From Pseudooceanicola sp050897975 (GTDB taxonomy: Bacteria > Pseudomonadota > Alphaproteobacteria > Rhodobacterales > Rhodobacteraceae): a stretch of 64,000 bases of DNA. Positions 51,323 to 60,150 of the stretch are shown one piece after another. Each line of letters starts with the position of its first letter. Positions within the stretch are counted from its first letter, which is position 1. The stretch is taken from NCBI RefSeq assembly GCF_050897975.1, contig NZ_JBPAXY010000003.1, positions 186,001 to 250,000 of the forward strand. The letters are read 5' to 3'. The notes beneath the pieces were generated by a model. That model was not told where the DNA came from, did no database searches, and saw nothing but the letters and a program-made list of their open reading frames with translations. Made by a program: the position numbers and the translations under genes.

Positions 51323-51387
51323 GGGCGCCGCGTGGGGACGCAGCGCCCAGGGGTCCGGCCCCGGGGGAGTGGAGGGGAGGGGCCGGA
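51323..51387 (-). other. Two hairpins between receptor and permease genes of the TTT operon
   Basis: One hairpin is GGGCGC-c-GCGT/ACGC-a-GCGCCC (51323-51348), the other has 9-bp arms TCCGGCCCC/GGGGCCGGA (51354-51362 and 51379-51387). They begin 10 bases after the tctC stop. No T tract is present. The layout matches the receptor-permease hairpins at 17240 and 39659. Confidence 0.5.
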
Positions 51388-51397
51388 GAGGAGGCGG

Positions 51398-52375
51398 TTA
51401 GCGGATGATCCCGATCTCGCGCGAGATGTCCTGGATCTGCGCCACCGACTGTTCCACGAAGGCCTGGAAATCGGCCCCTTGCAGGTCCAGCGGCGCCAGG
51501 CCGTTGGCGGCCATGGTCTCTTTCCACTGCTCCGACGCGTAGAGATCGGCGATCTTCGACACCCAGGCGTCATAGGCCGCGTCGCTCATGCCGCCGGGGG
51601 CGTAGAAGCCGCGCCAGTTGGCGCCGATGGCGTCCACACCCTGTTCGCGGGCGGTCGGCATCTGGGCGAATTCGCCGTCCAGCCGTTCCGGCGCCAGCAC
51701 GGCGATCACCTTGATGTCGCCGCTGTCGACAAAGCCCTTGGCCTCGGAAATGTCGCCGGTGAAGGCCTGGACCGAGCCGGCCAGCAGCTGGGTCACCGCC
51801 TCGCCGCCGCCGTCGAAGGCGATGTATTTCACCTGGCGCACGTCCTCGATGCCGTAGGCATCGGCGGCGATCAGCACCTTCAGGTGGTCCCAGCCGCCCA
51901 CGGCAGAGCCGCCCGCGACCGAGGTCGAGGTGGGGTCGTTCTTGATCGCGTCCAGCAGCTGCGGCAGCGTGTCGATTTCGCTGTCCGCGGCCACGGCGAT
52001 CACGCCGTAGTCGGCGCCGATCGAGGCCAGCCAGCGGACCTCGTCCATGGTGTTGCCCGGATAGGCGCCCTGGGCCAGGCGGGTGGCGGTGGCCGAAGAG
52101 GCGGCAACGATCAGGTCGTTGTCATCGCCACGCTTGTTGACGACCTCGGCAAAGGCCACGCCACCGCCGCCACCGGCCAGGTTCACCACCTGCATGGTCT
52201 TGTCGATCAGGCCCAGATCCTGCATCGACTTGCCCACCTGGCGGCAGGTGAAATCCCAGCCGCCGCCGGGGTTGGCCGGGGCGATGCATTCGGGGTTTTC
52301 CTGGGCCTGGGCGGCAAGGGCGCTCAGCGACAGGGCGATGGCGGCCATGGCGCCACAGGGTGCGAAAAATTTCAT
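51398..52375 (-). CDS. tctC: Tripartite tricarboxylate transporter receptor (Bug family)
   Basis: Periplasmic receptor of 325 residues. The signal MKFFAPCGAMAAIALSLSALAAQAQ precedes ECIAPANPGGGWDFTCRQVGKSMQDLGLI, the first Bug loop, and NLAGGGGGVAFAEVV, the second. It carries two Cys in the mature N-terminus (positions for a disulfide), which not all family members have. It heads the tctCBA operon and is divergent from the two-component genes. Confidence 0.92.
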   Translation of the reverse strand: MKFFAPCGAMAAIALSLSALAAQAQENPECIAPANPGGGWDFTCRQVGKSMQDLGLIDKTMQVVNLAGGGGGVAFAEVVNKRGDDNDLIVAASSATATRLAQGAYPGNTMDEVRWLASIGADYGVIAVAADSEIDTLPQLLDAIKNDPTSTSVAGGSAVGGWDHLKVLIAADAYGIEDVRQVKYIAFDGGGEAVTQLLAGSVQAFTGDISEAKGFVDSGDIKVIAVLAPERLDGEFAQMPTAREQGVDAIGANWRGFYAPGGMSDAAYDAWVSKIADLYASEQWKETMAANGLAPLDLQGADFQAFVEQSVAQIQDISREIGIIR

Positions 52376-52483
52376 TCTGGTCTCCTCAGATCATGACGGC
52401 ACTCTCCCCGTGCCGCCATCCGTCCCGCCAGGGCGGGGCGCGGTGGCCTCTTTCCTGCGGGTCGGGAATGTGTAACGGATTGA

Positions 52484-52513
52484 CCTGTCATGAACCTGTC
52501 ACCCAGTGACAGG
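52484..52513. promoter_or_regulatory. Direct and inverted CCTGTCA repeats in the tct divergent promoter
   Basis: CCTGTCA occurs at 52484 and again at 52495, 11 bases apart, as expected for OmpR-type response regulators. The second copy forms an inverted repeat with GTGACAGG (arms 52495-52502 and 52506-52513). The site lies between tctC and the response regulator gene. Confidence 0.6.
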
Positions 52514-52562
52514 GGTTGGACCGTCCGGCCCTCAGCGCGCCGGGGTGGGGGAAAGGTGTGCC

Positions 52563-53234
52563 ATGCGTGTGTTGATGGTCGAGGATGCCGAGGATCTGGC
52601 CGAGGGGGTCGTGGCCCATCTGGCGCGCTCTGGCGTGGTCTGCGATCTGGCCGCCAGCCTGGACGAGGCCGAGGATTTCCGCGCCGTGCAGCGCTATGAT
52701 GCGGTGATCCTGGACATCAACCTGCCCGATGGCTCGGGGCTGGCGCTGCTGCGGCAGATGCGCGGGGCGGCGGATCGCACCCCGGTCTTGATGCTGACCG
52801 CGCTGACCTCGGTCGACGACCGGGTGGCGGCGCTGGACCAGGGCGCGGACGACTATCTGGGCAAACCCTTTGATCAACGCGAGCTGGAGGCGCGGCTGCG
52901 CGCCCTGGTGCGGCGCGAGGCCGACAGCAAGCAGGACCGGATCGTGCTGGGACAGCTCAGCTATGCGCCCAAGGACCGCAGCGCCACCCTGGAGGGCCGA
53001 CAGATGGCCCTGACCCGGCGCGAGGCGGCGCTGCTGGACATGCTGATCCGTCACCAGGGGCAGTTCCTGTCGAAGACCCGGCTGTATGACAGCCTTTATG
53101 GCTTCGACGACCAGGACGTGGGCGTGAATGCGATCGAGCTTTACATCGCGCGGCTGCGCAAGAAATTCGCCGGCAGCGGGGTGGTCATCGCCACCCGGCG
53201 CGGCGTCGGCTACCGGATCGGTCTGGATGACTAG
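52563..53234 (+). CDS. OmpR-family response regulator, TctD-like
   Basis: Regulator of 223 residues. The receiver has the acidic pair in VEDAEDL, the phosphorylated Asp in VILDINLPDGSG near residue 51, Thr in LMLTALTS and Lys in DDYLGKPFDQRELEARL. The winged helix follows with LTRREAALLDMLIRHQGQFLSKTRLYDSLYGF and NAIELYIARLRKK. It overlaps the kinase gene by eight bases. It should activate the divergent tctCBA operon, probably through the repeats at 52484-52513. Confidence 0.92.
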   Translation: MRVLMVEDAEDLAEGVVAHLARSGVVCDLAASLDEAEDFRAVQRYDAVILDINLPDGSGLALLRQMRGAADRTPVLMLTALTSVDDRVAALDQGADDYLGKPFDQRELEARLRALVRREADSKQDRIVLGQLSYAPKDRSATLEGRQMALTRREAALLDMLIRHQGQFLSKTRLYDSLYGFDDQDVGVNAIELYIARLRKKFAGSGVVIATRRGVGYRIGLDD

Positions 53235-54654
53235 GCGCTGGCGCCCCCACGAGCCCGGCAGCCTGGCGGCGCGGGTGCTGGGCGCGGTGCTGGCGCTGCT
53301 TCTGCTGGGGGGCGTTCTGGTGGCCGGGTCGATCTGGTGGAACGGCCAGCAGGCGGCGCGCCAGTCCTATGACCGTATCCTGCTGGGAGCCGCCCGCGAC
53401 ATCGCCGAGGCGATCCGGGTGCAGCAGGGCGCGCCTTTCGTCGATCTGCCGGTTTCGGCCTTTCAGCTGCTGGCCCAGGCGCCCGAGGACCGGATCTACT
53501 ACGCCGTGCACGGGCCGGGCGGGGCGCTGATCACCGGGCTGGACCCGCGCCAGCCGGTGGCGCTGCCCGAGGCGGAGCAGCCCGGCTACAGCTTCTTCGA
53601 GGCCGAGCTTCAGGGCGAGCCCGCGCGCTTTGTCCGCCTGACGCGGCGCTTTGTCGAACGCGACTTTTCCGGCCCGGTCGAGGTGGTGGTGGGCCAGACC
53701 CTGCGCGCCCGCCGGGCGATGACCGCCGAACTGATGCTGGATGCGCTGCTGCCCATGGCGCTGGCGGGCCTGCTGTTGATCGCCATCGCCGCGCTGGTGC
53801 TACGCCGCGCCCTGCGCCCGCTCGAGGCGCTGTCGGCGGATCTGGCGGGGCGCGACCCCCATGACCTGACCCCCATGCCGGTGGCGGCCCTGCCGGGCGA
53901 GCTGCGGCTGATGGTGGGGGCGATGAACCGTTTCATGGCGCGGCTGGACGGGCAGGTGACGGCGATGCGCAATCTGATTGCCGACAGCGCGCACCAGCTG
54001 CGCACCCCCGTGGCGGCGATCCGGGTGCAGGCCGAAAGCGCCCGCGCCGCTGCCCCGGGGGCCGAGCGCGACCGTGCCCTGGACCGGCTCTTGGCGCGCA
54101 CCCGGTCCCTGGGCCGCCTGCTGGATCAGCTGCTCAGCCGGGCGCTGGTGGTGCATCGCACCGACAGCCAGGCCCGGGTGCCGGTCGATCTGCGCGAAGT
54201 GGCGCTGGAGATCTTCGAGGAAGATGACCCCGCCGCCCTCGCGCCCGACAGCCAGACCCGCGCCGCCGATCTGCGGCTGGAGATCGGCCCCGACCCGGTG
54301 ATCGTGCGCGCCGATGCCTTCTCGCTGGGCGAGGCGGCGCGCAATATCCTGGTCAACGCCCTGACCCATGGCCGGGCGCCGGTGGTGATGGGGGTTTCGG
54401 GCGGGCAGGGGCGGGCGCGCCTGTGGGTGGCGGACGCAGGCCCCGGGCCCGCGCCCGAGGTGGCCGCCAAGCTGGGCGCGCGGTTCAACCGCTCGACCGG
54501 CAGCGGCGAACGCAGCACCGGCATCGGCTTTTCCATCGTCACCGAGGTCGCGCAGGCCTTCGGCGGGCGGGTCGAGATGGACCAGGGCCCCGAGGGCTTT
54601 CGCGTCACCCTGGATCTGCCCGCCGCCGAGATCGCGCCGGAGGAGACAGCATGA
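53227..54654 (+). CDS. Sensor histidine kinase, TctE-like
   Basis: Membrane kinase of 475 residues. One helix near 20-40, a periplasmic domain of about 140 residues, a second helix near 185-205, and a HAMP-like linker precede the H-box SAHQLRTPVAAIRVQAES (His near 256). The ATPase domain has the N box NILVNALTHG, DAGPGP and STGIGFSIV. The periplasmic part fits the TctE sensor. It overlaps both neighbours: the response regulator by eight bases and the receptor gene by four (ATGA). Confidence 0.9.
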   Translation: MTRRWRPHEPGSLAARVLGAVLALLLLGGVLVAGSIWWNGQQAARQSYDRILLGAARDIAEAIRVQQGAPFVDLPVSAFQLLAQAPEDRIYYAVHGPGGALITGLDPRQPVALPEAEQPGYSFFEAELQGEPARFVRLTRRFVERDFSGPVEVVVGQTLRARRAMTAELMLDALLPMALAGLLLIAIAALVLRRALRPLEALSADLAGRDPHDLTPMPVAALPGELRLMVGAMNRFMARLDGQVTAMRNLIADSAHQLRTPVAAIRVQAESARAAAPGAERDRALDRLLARTRSLGRLLDQLLSRALVVHRTDSQARVPVDLREVALEIFEEDDPAALAPDSQTRAADLRLEIGPDPVIVRADAFSLGEAARNILVNALTHGRAPVVMGVSGGQGRARLWVADAGPGPAPEVAAKLGARFNRSTGSGERSTGIGFSIVTEVAQAFGGRVEMDQGPEGFRVTLDLPAAEIAPEETA

Positions 54655-55724
54655 CCCGCCGCCCGACCGTCCGGGATCTGATCTGTTTGACTCTTCTGAC
54701 CATCCTGACCTGTCTGACCTTCCGGCCCGGTCCGGTTGCCGCGCAAGAGGCCGTGGCGCGTTATGGCTCGGGGCCTGCGCCCTTCCTGCTGCGCTCGACC
54801 ACCGACATCAGCATTCTGGGCCCGGTGATCGAGCGTTTCGCCGCAGCGGAACCGGGGCTGACCATCACCTTTGAGCAGTGGGGCTCCAACGCGCTTTACG
54901 ACCGCGCCCGGGCCGATTGTCAGGGTGAGGGAGGGGTGGCCGATGCGGTCTTCTCGTCGGCGGTGCAGCAGATGGTCTGGCTGGTCAACGCCGCTTGCGC
55001 CGCTCCCTATCGCAGCCCGGCCACCGTGGCGCTGCCCGAGACCCGGCGCTGGCGGGATGAGCTGTGGGGGATCACCACCGAACCTGCCGTCATCGTCTAC
55101 AACACCCGCCTGCTGGCGGGCGACGAGGTGCCGCGCAGCCGCTTTGCCCTGCTCGACGCGCTGCGCGCCCAGCCCGACCGCTACCGGGGGCGCATCGCCA
55201 CCTATGACATCGGCGCCTCTGGACTGGGGTTCCTCTTTGCCTATGCCGACAGCCTGGAGGCCACGACCTTTGGCTCGATGATGGAGGCCTTCGCCCGGGT
55301 CGGCGCCGTTGCCACCTGTTGCTCGGCCGAGATCATCGGCGGCGTGGCCGAGGGGCGCTATCTGATCGCCTATAACGTGCTGGGATCTTACGTGGCCCAT
55401 GCGGCGGCGGGCGAGGAGGTGGGCACGATCCTGCCCGAGGATTACACCCTGGTCCTGTCGCGCGGCTACATGATCCCCCGGGGGGCGGCCCAGGCCGAGG
55501 CGGCGGGGCGGCTGCTGGAGTTCCTGTTGACCCCAGAGGCGCAGGGGATGCTGGCCGCCGCCGGGCTGGTGGCCGATATGGCCGCCCCCGAGACCGGGCT
55601 GGCCCCTTCGGCGCGGCGCACCATTCCACTGGGCCCCACGCTGCTGGTGGCGCTGGATGGCAACCGGCGCACCCAACTTCTGAACCTCTGGGGCGAGGCC
55701 TTTCAGCGCGCGCAAGCGCCCTGA
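54651..55724 (+). CDS. Periplasmic substrate-binding protein linked to the two-component genes
   Basis: Exported receptor-like protein of 357 residues of the iron/polyamine-type (SBP 1/8) class. A signal segment (LICLTLLTILTCLTFRPGPVAAQ) precedes FLLRSTTDISILGPVIERFAAAEPGLTITFEQWGSNALYDRA. Its start overlaps the kinase stop (ATGA). No permease or ATPase gene is near, so it may serve the sensor kinase as a co-receptor rather than a transporter. Cysteines in ARADCQGEG, NAACAA and ATCCSAE may form disulfides. Confidence 0.83.
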   Translation: MTRRPTVRDLICLTLLTILTCLTFRPGPVAAQEAVARYGSGPAPFLLRSTTDISILGPVIERFAAAEPGLTITFEQWGSNALYDRARADCQGEGGVADAVFSSAVQQMVWLVNAACAAPYRSPATVALPETRRWRDELWGITTEPAVIVYNTRLLAGDEVPRSRFALLDALRAQPDRYRGRIATYDIGASGLGFLFAYADSLEATTFGSMMEAFARVGAVATCCSAEIIGGVAEGRYLIAYNVLGSYVAHAAAGEEVGTILPEDYTLVLSRGYMIPRGAAQAEAAGRLLEFLLTPEAQGMLAAAGLVADMAAPETGLAPSARRTIPLGPTLLVALDGNRRTQLLNLWGEAFQRAQAP

Positions 55725-55735
55725 GCGGCGCGCCC

Positions 55736-56659
55736 CTAGCCCCGGGGCGGCAGCTGCGCCTCGGGCAGGCGGGCCTTGCGGGTGAACTGCGCCAGCAGGG
55801 TGAAGAAATTCGTCACCTGCGGCTTGCGGTTGTCGAGGCGCGCCTGGACGGTCAGCGAAGTGCCGGGATTGTTGCCCTCGTAATCGCGGTAGGTGACGCC
55901 CGACCGGGCCGAGAAGGACACGCTGCGCGGCACCATGGCCACGCCCACCCCAACGGCCACAAGTGAGATCGCGGTCTGGTAATCCTGGGCAAAGACCTGT
56001 TCGACGGGGGTGAACCCCTCATCGGCGCAGGTTTGCAGGATGTGATCGGCGAAAGAGGGACGCGGGCGGCGCGGATACAGAACGAAGGGCTCTGCCGCCA
56101 CATCGGTCAGTCGCAGCTTGCCAGTGCGCCGCGCCGGTTCGGACCCGTCGGGCAGGGCCAGGATCAACGGCTCGTGGATCAACAGGGCCGAGCGGAACTC
56201 GTCCCCCTTCAGCCGGGGCCGGGCCACGGCAATGTCGATGTCGCGCTGGATCAGCGCCCGTTCCAGCTCGGCATTGTTCATCGACGACAGGGCCAGGTCG
56301 ACCTGCGGATAATGCGAGCGGTAGGATTTGATGAAGGTGGGCAGCGGCCCGTGGGTGGCCGAGCCCACGAAGGCGATTCGCAAGCGGCCAGAGCGGCCCT
56401 GACCCACCTGCCGGGTCTCGCGATAGGCGCTGTCGAGGTCGGCCAGGATGTCGCGGGCGCGATCGAGCAGAACCGCGCCCGCATCGGTCAGGCGCACCTG
56501 GTTGCGCGCCCGGTCGAAGAGCTGCACGCCTAGCTCGGCCTCCAGCGCGGCGATCTGGCGCGACAGCGGCGGCTGCGCCATCTCCAGGCGCGCGGCGGCG
56601 CGGCCGAAGTGCAATTCTTCGGCCACGGCGATGAAGTATTTAAGGCGTCTGAAGTCCAA
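55736..56659 (-). CDS. catR: LysR-family regulator of catechol degradation (CatR/CatM-like)
   Basis: Regulator of 307 residues. The HTH reads MDFRRLKYFIAVAEELHFGRAAARLEMAQPPLSRQIAALEAELGVQLF, very close to CatM/BenM/CatR, followed by the LysR effector domain with YQTAISLVAVGVGVAMVPRSV. The start is a TTG at 56659, which gives the family N-terminus. It lies 20 bp after the hydrolase gene at the end of the cat operon. The ATAC-N7-GTAT site before catA fits its family. The inducer is presumably cis,cis-muconate. Confidence 0.86.
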   Translation of the reverse strand: MDFRRLKYFIAVAEELHFGRAAARLEMAQPPLSRQIAALEAELGVQLFDRARNQVRLTDAGAVLLDRARDILADLDSAYRETRQVGQGRSGRLRIAFVGSATHGPLPTFIKSYRSHYPQVDLALSSMNNAELERALIQRDIDIAVARPRLKGDEFRSALLIHEPLILALPDGSEPARRTGKLRLTDVAAEPFVLYPRRPRPSFADHILQTCADEGFTPVEQVFAQDYQTAISLVAVGVGVAMVPRSVSFSARSGVTYRDYEGNNPGTSLTVQARLDNRKPQVTNFFTLLAQFTRKARLPEAQLPPRG

Positions 56660-56679
56660 GGGCAGCTGCTTTCGCCGCC

Positions 56680-57522
56680 TTAGCCCATCTTCGCCAGGGC
56701 CTCGACGAAATGCGGACGGAAGGTGGCCGGGTTTTCACTCATCGGAAAATGCCCGATCTCTTCCATCACGGCAAGCGTGGCGCCGGGGATCTCGGCGGCG
56801 GTGCGCCGGGCATCCTCGGGGGTGCAGGTCATGTCGTAGGTGCCGACCATGATGTGCACGGGCGTCCTGGCGGTGTCGATGCCGCCCAGCTTGCCCACCA
56901 GGCTGTCGTCGCGGGTGTAGAAGTTCAGATCGCCCCGGAAGACACCCGGGCCCGATTGCATGAACATCCACTGGGTGGCCCAGCGATCCGCCGCAGGCCC
57001 CTGGGGCGCGATATTAGCGCTGACCAGGGCCGCGCCCATCTCGCCGCCGTGGGCGTCGGGGCGGTGGAACCAGTCGATGTCGTACCAGGCGGGCTGGAAG
57101 TCGCTGGCCTCGATGGCGATGAAGCCCTTGAAGGGCTCGGGGTTGTGCAGCGCCAGTTGCAGTGCGATCCGCCCGCCCATGGAACAGCCCGCGTAGATCG
57201 GGTTTTCCAGTTCCAGCGCCTCTACCAGCTTCAGCACGGTTTCCACGTAGACCTCGGTGGTCAGCAGATATTCCTCTTCCTGGAACCCTTCGGGCGGCAG
57301 GGATTTACCGTGCCAGGGCAGGTCGGGGGCGATGAAGCGATAGTTCGCGGTCAGTTCCGCATCGTTCATGATGTGGCGCCACTGGCGGTTATCGGCGCCT
57401 GCGGTGTGGAAACAGATCACCGGCTGACCCTGACCGGCTTCCTCGATGTAGATACGCACGGGGCGGCCTGCCACCTCGATGGTCAGGTAACGGCCGGTGA
57501 TCGGTTCAAAGGCAACGCTCAT
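56680..57522 (-). CDS. Alpha/beta hydrolase, possible enol-lactone hydrolase
   Basis: Hydrolase of 280 residues. The oxyanion region VICFHTAGADNRQWRHI, nucleophile Ser in YAGCSMGGRIALQLAL, Asp in VGTYDMTCTPEDARR and His in MEEIGHFPMSENP are all present. GGAGG precedes the ATG. It overlaps the SCP2-like gene by four bases and belongs to the cat operon. Hydrolysis of 3-oxoadipate enol-lactone or another ring-cleavage lactone is a reasonable inference, but its overall sequence is not clearly PcaD. Confidence 0.83.
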   Translation of the reverse strand: MSVAFEPITGRYLTIEVAGRPVRIYIEEAGQGQPVICFHTAGADNRQWRHIMNDAELTANYRFIAPDLPWHGKSLPPEGFQEEEYLLTTEVYVETVLKLVEALELENPIYAGCSMGGRIALQLALHNPEPFKGFIAIEASDFQPAWYDIDWFHRPDAHGGEMGAALVSANIAPQGPAADRWATQWMFMQSGPGVFRGDLNFYTRDDSLVGKLGGIDTARTPVHIMVGTYDMTCTPEDARRTAAEIPGATLAVMEEIGHFPMSENPATFRPHFVEALAKMG

Positions 57523-57908
57523 GCGGAAACCTCCTGGCTGCGGCCCTGGGCCATGAATTCCTTGAAGAACCGCAGGTTCTTCACCAGGGCGAGGATGTCG
57601 CCGTCGATGCGGCCACGCCCGGTTTTGACGAAGCCGAAGATGTCGTGGAAACAAGGTTCCGGCACCGGCTCCCAGAACTTCGCCAGGGCCTCGCCGTCGA
57701 CGCGCAGGGCAAAGCGCCAGGGGGTCTGACGGCTGGGGCCTTCGGTGACGCGTTCAAGCTGGCCACGGTGGAAGGTCAGGTAATATTCGTTGCCGTCGAC
57801 TTCGATCAGGACGGTCTCGGAGAAGAGCGCGCCCAGGCGCAGCAGATGCGGTTTCGCGGCCAGCATCTGCCCCATCTCGGTGAAACGGGCAGCAAGGTTG
57901 GTGGTCAT
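57519..57908 (-). CDS. SCP2-like small protein in a catechol operon
   Basis: A 129-residue protein with a pattern like the SCP2 sterol/lipid-binding fold: ETVLIEVDGNEYYLTFHRGQLERVTEG, FALRVDGEALAKFWEPVPEPCFHDIFGFVKTGRGRIDGDILALVKNLRFF. No signal peptide. Its stop overlaps the hydrolase start by four bases and it follows catB by 11 bases, where other cat operons have muconolactone isomerase (catC). It shows no visible CatC similarity. It could bind a hydrophobic intermediate or take part in ring-lactone conversion. Confidence 0.65.
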   Translation of the reverse strand: MTTNLAARFTEMGQMLAAKPHLLRLGALFSETVLIEVDGNEYYLTFHRGQLERVTEGPSRQTPWRFALRVDGEALAKFWEPVPEPCFHDIFGFVKTGRGRIDGDILALVKNLRFFKEFMAQGRSQEVSA

Positions 57909-57919
57909 CGGATGTCCCT

Positions 57920-59098
57920 TCAGTCTTTGCGGGCGTAACGCTCGATGCGCTCGGGGTCGGGGGTGATGCCCAGGCCGGGGCCTTCGGGCAAATGCACGCG
58001 GAAGTCTTCGTAGCGCAGGCCGTCGGTCACCAGATCCTCGATCAGGATCTTGGGGCCGAAATGCTCGGTCCCCCAGTGCAGCTTGGGCAGGGTGGCGAAG
58101 ACATGCAGGTGCGCCGCCGCCCCGATCGAGCTTTCCAGCAGGCAACCGCCATAGAGTTGCACGCCCGCCGCATCGGCGATGCCTGCGACCTGTTTCAGGG
58201 CGTGGACGCCGCCATGTTTGCACAGTTTCAGCGACAGCACGGAACCGGCGGCGCTGGTGCAGCCGTCGAAGGCCTCGGCGGGGGTGAAGACGCCCTCATC
58301 CATCATCAGAGGGATGGGCGAGCGGGCGGCGGCGCGCGCCATGCCGGCCATCTGGTCGGCGGGCAGGGGCTGTTCCACCAGGCTGACGCCCAGATCCACC
58401 AGGCGCGGCAGGTAGCGGATGAAATCGCCCTCGGACCAGCCCTGGTTCACGTCGGCGATGATGTCGGTGCCTGCGGGCAGCGCCTTTTGCAGCGCCGCCA
58501 GGCGGTTCAGGTCGGTCGCCGGATCGGCAAAGCCCAGCTTGATCTTGAAGCGGTTGAACCAGCCCTTCTCGATCATGCCCTTGGCCTCTTCGACCTCTTG
58601 ACCCGCGTCGCCCGATGCCAGGGCCCAGATGGCCGAGAAAGAGGTGGCGCGCGCCCCGCCCAGCAGGACATGGGCGGGCAGGCCAAGGGTCTTGGCCGTC
58701 GCATCCAGCAGCGCCATGTCGAGCGCGGATTTGGCGGCATAGTTGCGCTTGCAGGCCCGGGCCATCAGCGTGGCGGCCTGTTCCAGGTTGCAGGCAGGCT
58801 GACCCAGCAGGGCGGGGGCAAGATAGGCGTCGATATTGGCCTTCATCGCCTCGGTGCTTTCCTCGGCCCAGCGGGGGCCGCCCAGGGTCGAGCCTTCGCC
58901 ATGGCCGGTCACGCCGTTTTCCAGCTCGACCTCGACGAAGATATAGCCCTGATGGGCGACCGAGGTATTGGACAGCTTGTGCTTGCGCCGCGTCGGCGCC
59001 TCGATGATCCGGGTGCTGATCCGGCGGATCGCGGTGGCCTGCATCAGGTCGCCGGTGGCGGCGGCGGGATCGGGGGCGGCGATGCGGGGGCTGTTCAT
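57920..59098 (-). CDS. catB: Muconate cycloisomerase
   Basis: Enolase-superfamily enzyme that turns cis,cis-muconate into muconolactone. The 392-residue protein has the Lys pair in RFKIKLGFAD, metal ligands in IIADVNQGW (Asp), SLVEQPLP (Glu) and LMMDEGVF (Asp/Glu), and the later LSLKLCKHGGVHALKQVAGIADAAGV. The ATG at 59098 has GGAG at a good distance; a shorter start at 59044 would match the common N-terminus better. It lies 107 bp after catA. The neighbouring dioxygenase and regulator support the catechol branch. Confidence 0.9.
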   Translation of the reverse strand: MNSPRIAAPDPAAATGDLMQATAIRRISTRIIEAPTRRKHKLSNTSVAHQGYIFVEVELENGVTGHGEGSTLGGPRWAEESTEAMKANIDAYLAPALLGQPACNLEQAATLMARACKRNYAAKSALDMALLDATAKTLGLPAHVLLGGARATSFSAIWALASGDAGQEVEEAKGMIEKGWFNRFKIKLGFADPATDLNRLAALQKALPAGTDIIADVNQGWSEGDFIRYLPRLVDLGVSLVEQPLPADQMAGMARAAARSPIPLMMDEGVFTPAEAFDGCTSAAGSVLSLKLCKHGGVHALKQVAGIADAAGVQLYGGCLLESSIGAAAHLHVFATLPKLHWGTEHFGPKILIEDLVTDGLRYEDFRVHLPEGPGLGITPDPERIERYARKD

Positions 59099-59205
59099 GG
59101 CGGCTCCGGGCTCGAAAAATCGGGGAAATCAGAAAAAGACGCCGCGCCGAAGGGGGCGCGGCGACAGGACGGGCAGGCGAAGGGGAACCGCCTGCCCGAA
59201 GGGGA

Positions 59206-60075
59206 TCACTCGGCGGCGACGCTGTCGACCAGCGCGTTCGAGCGGATCTTGAAGTCGAAGGTCATCACCAGGTCGGTGTCGGCGCCCTCGGGGGCCTTCT
59301 CCAGCTTGCCGATCAGGTCTTCTTTCACGGCGAAGACGCTGTCGTTGTCCAGATACTCGGTCTCGCTGTCGTAGATCTGCGAGATCAGACCCTTGTAGCC
59401 GTCCTTGGAGATCATGAAGTGGATGTGGCCGGGGCGCCAGGGGTGGTGACCCATGTACTTCAGCAGTTCGCCCGCGGCGCCATCATAGGGGATGGGGTAG
59501 GGCACGGGACGGATGGCGACGAACTCGTACTGGCCGTTCTCGTCGGTCTCGAAGCGGCCGCGCAGGTTGTAGTCGGGCTGATCCGGGTCCTGCTGTTCGT
59601 AGAGGCCGTTCGGCGCATCTTCCCAGACATCCATGGTCACGCCCGGAACCGGGTTGCCCTCGGTGTCGTAGATGGTGCCGGACACGCGCACGGTTTCCTG
59701 GCCTTCGAAGTCCTTCTGGATGATCGAGGCGCCCTTGGGCAGCACGGGCGGGTTTTCACGGTAGAACGGACCCAGCACGGTCGAGATGGTCTCGTCGTGG
59801 GTGGGTTTCTTGTCCAGCATGTCCGCCAGAACCTCGACGCCCAGGATGTCGGAGATCAGGATGAACTCGTTACGGGCATCGCTGGAGATCTCGCCGGCGC
59901 GGCGCATCCATTCCATGGCGCCCAGCCACTCGTCGTAGCTCAGGTTCACTTCTTTCATGAAGGCGTGCATATGCTTCAGCGCGGCCTGCATGATCTCGCG
60001 GTTGCGCGCGGGAATGTCGCCATCCATGGATTTGATGACGGCGTCGGTAATGTTGTCGAGTGTGATGTTACGCAT
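59206..60075 (-). CDS. catA: Catechol 1,2-dioxygenase (intradiol ring cleavage)
   Basis: Non-haem Fe(III) enzyme that opens catechol to cis,cis-muconate. The 289-residue protein has an N-terminal helical dimer region and the intradiol core: STVLGPFYRENPP, Tyr in NGLYEQQD and in RPVPYPIPYDG, and the two His of WRPGHIHFMIS, which together are the four iron ligands. The STVLGPFY form is also found in hydroxyquinol dioxygenases, but the linked catB favours catechol. GGGAGGA precedes the ATG at 60075. An ATAC-N7-GTAT site lies 76 bases upstream. Confidence 0.9.
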   Translation of the reverse strand: MRNITLDNITDAVIKSMDGDIPARNREIMQAALKHMHAFMKEVNLSYDEWLGAMEWMRRAGEISSDARNEFILISDILGVEVLADMLDKKPTHDETISTVLGPFYRENPPVLPKGASIIQKDFEGQETVRVSGTIYDTEGNPVPGVTMDVWEDAPNGLYEQQDPDQPDYNLRGRFETDENGQYEFVAIRPVPYPIPYDGAAGELLKYMGHHPWRPGHIHFMISKDGYKGLISQIYDSETEYLDNDSVFAVKEDLIGKLEKAPEGADTDLVMTFDFKIRSNALVDSVAAE

Positions 60076-60150
60076 CAGGTTCCTCCCTACGTGGTCGCAG
60101 CAGAACCTGGGGCCCGAAAGATGCAAACACAATGACCGGGGAGGAATGCG

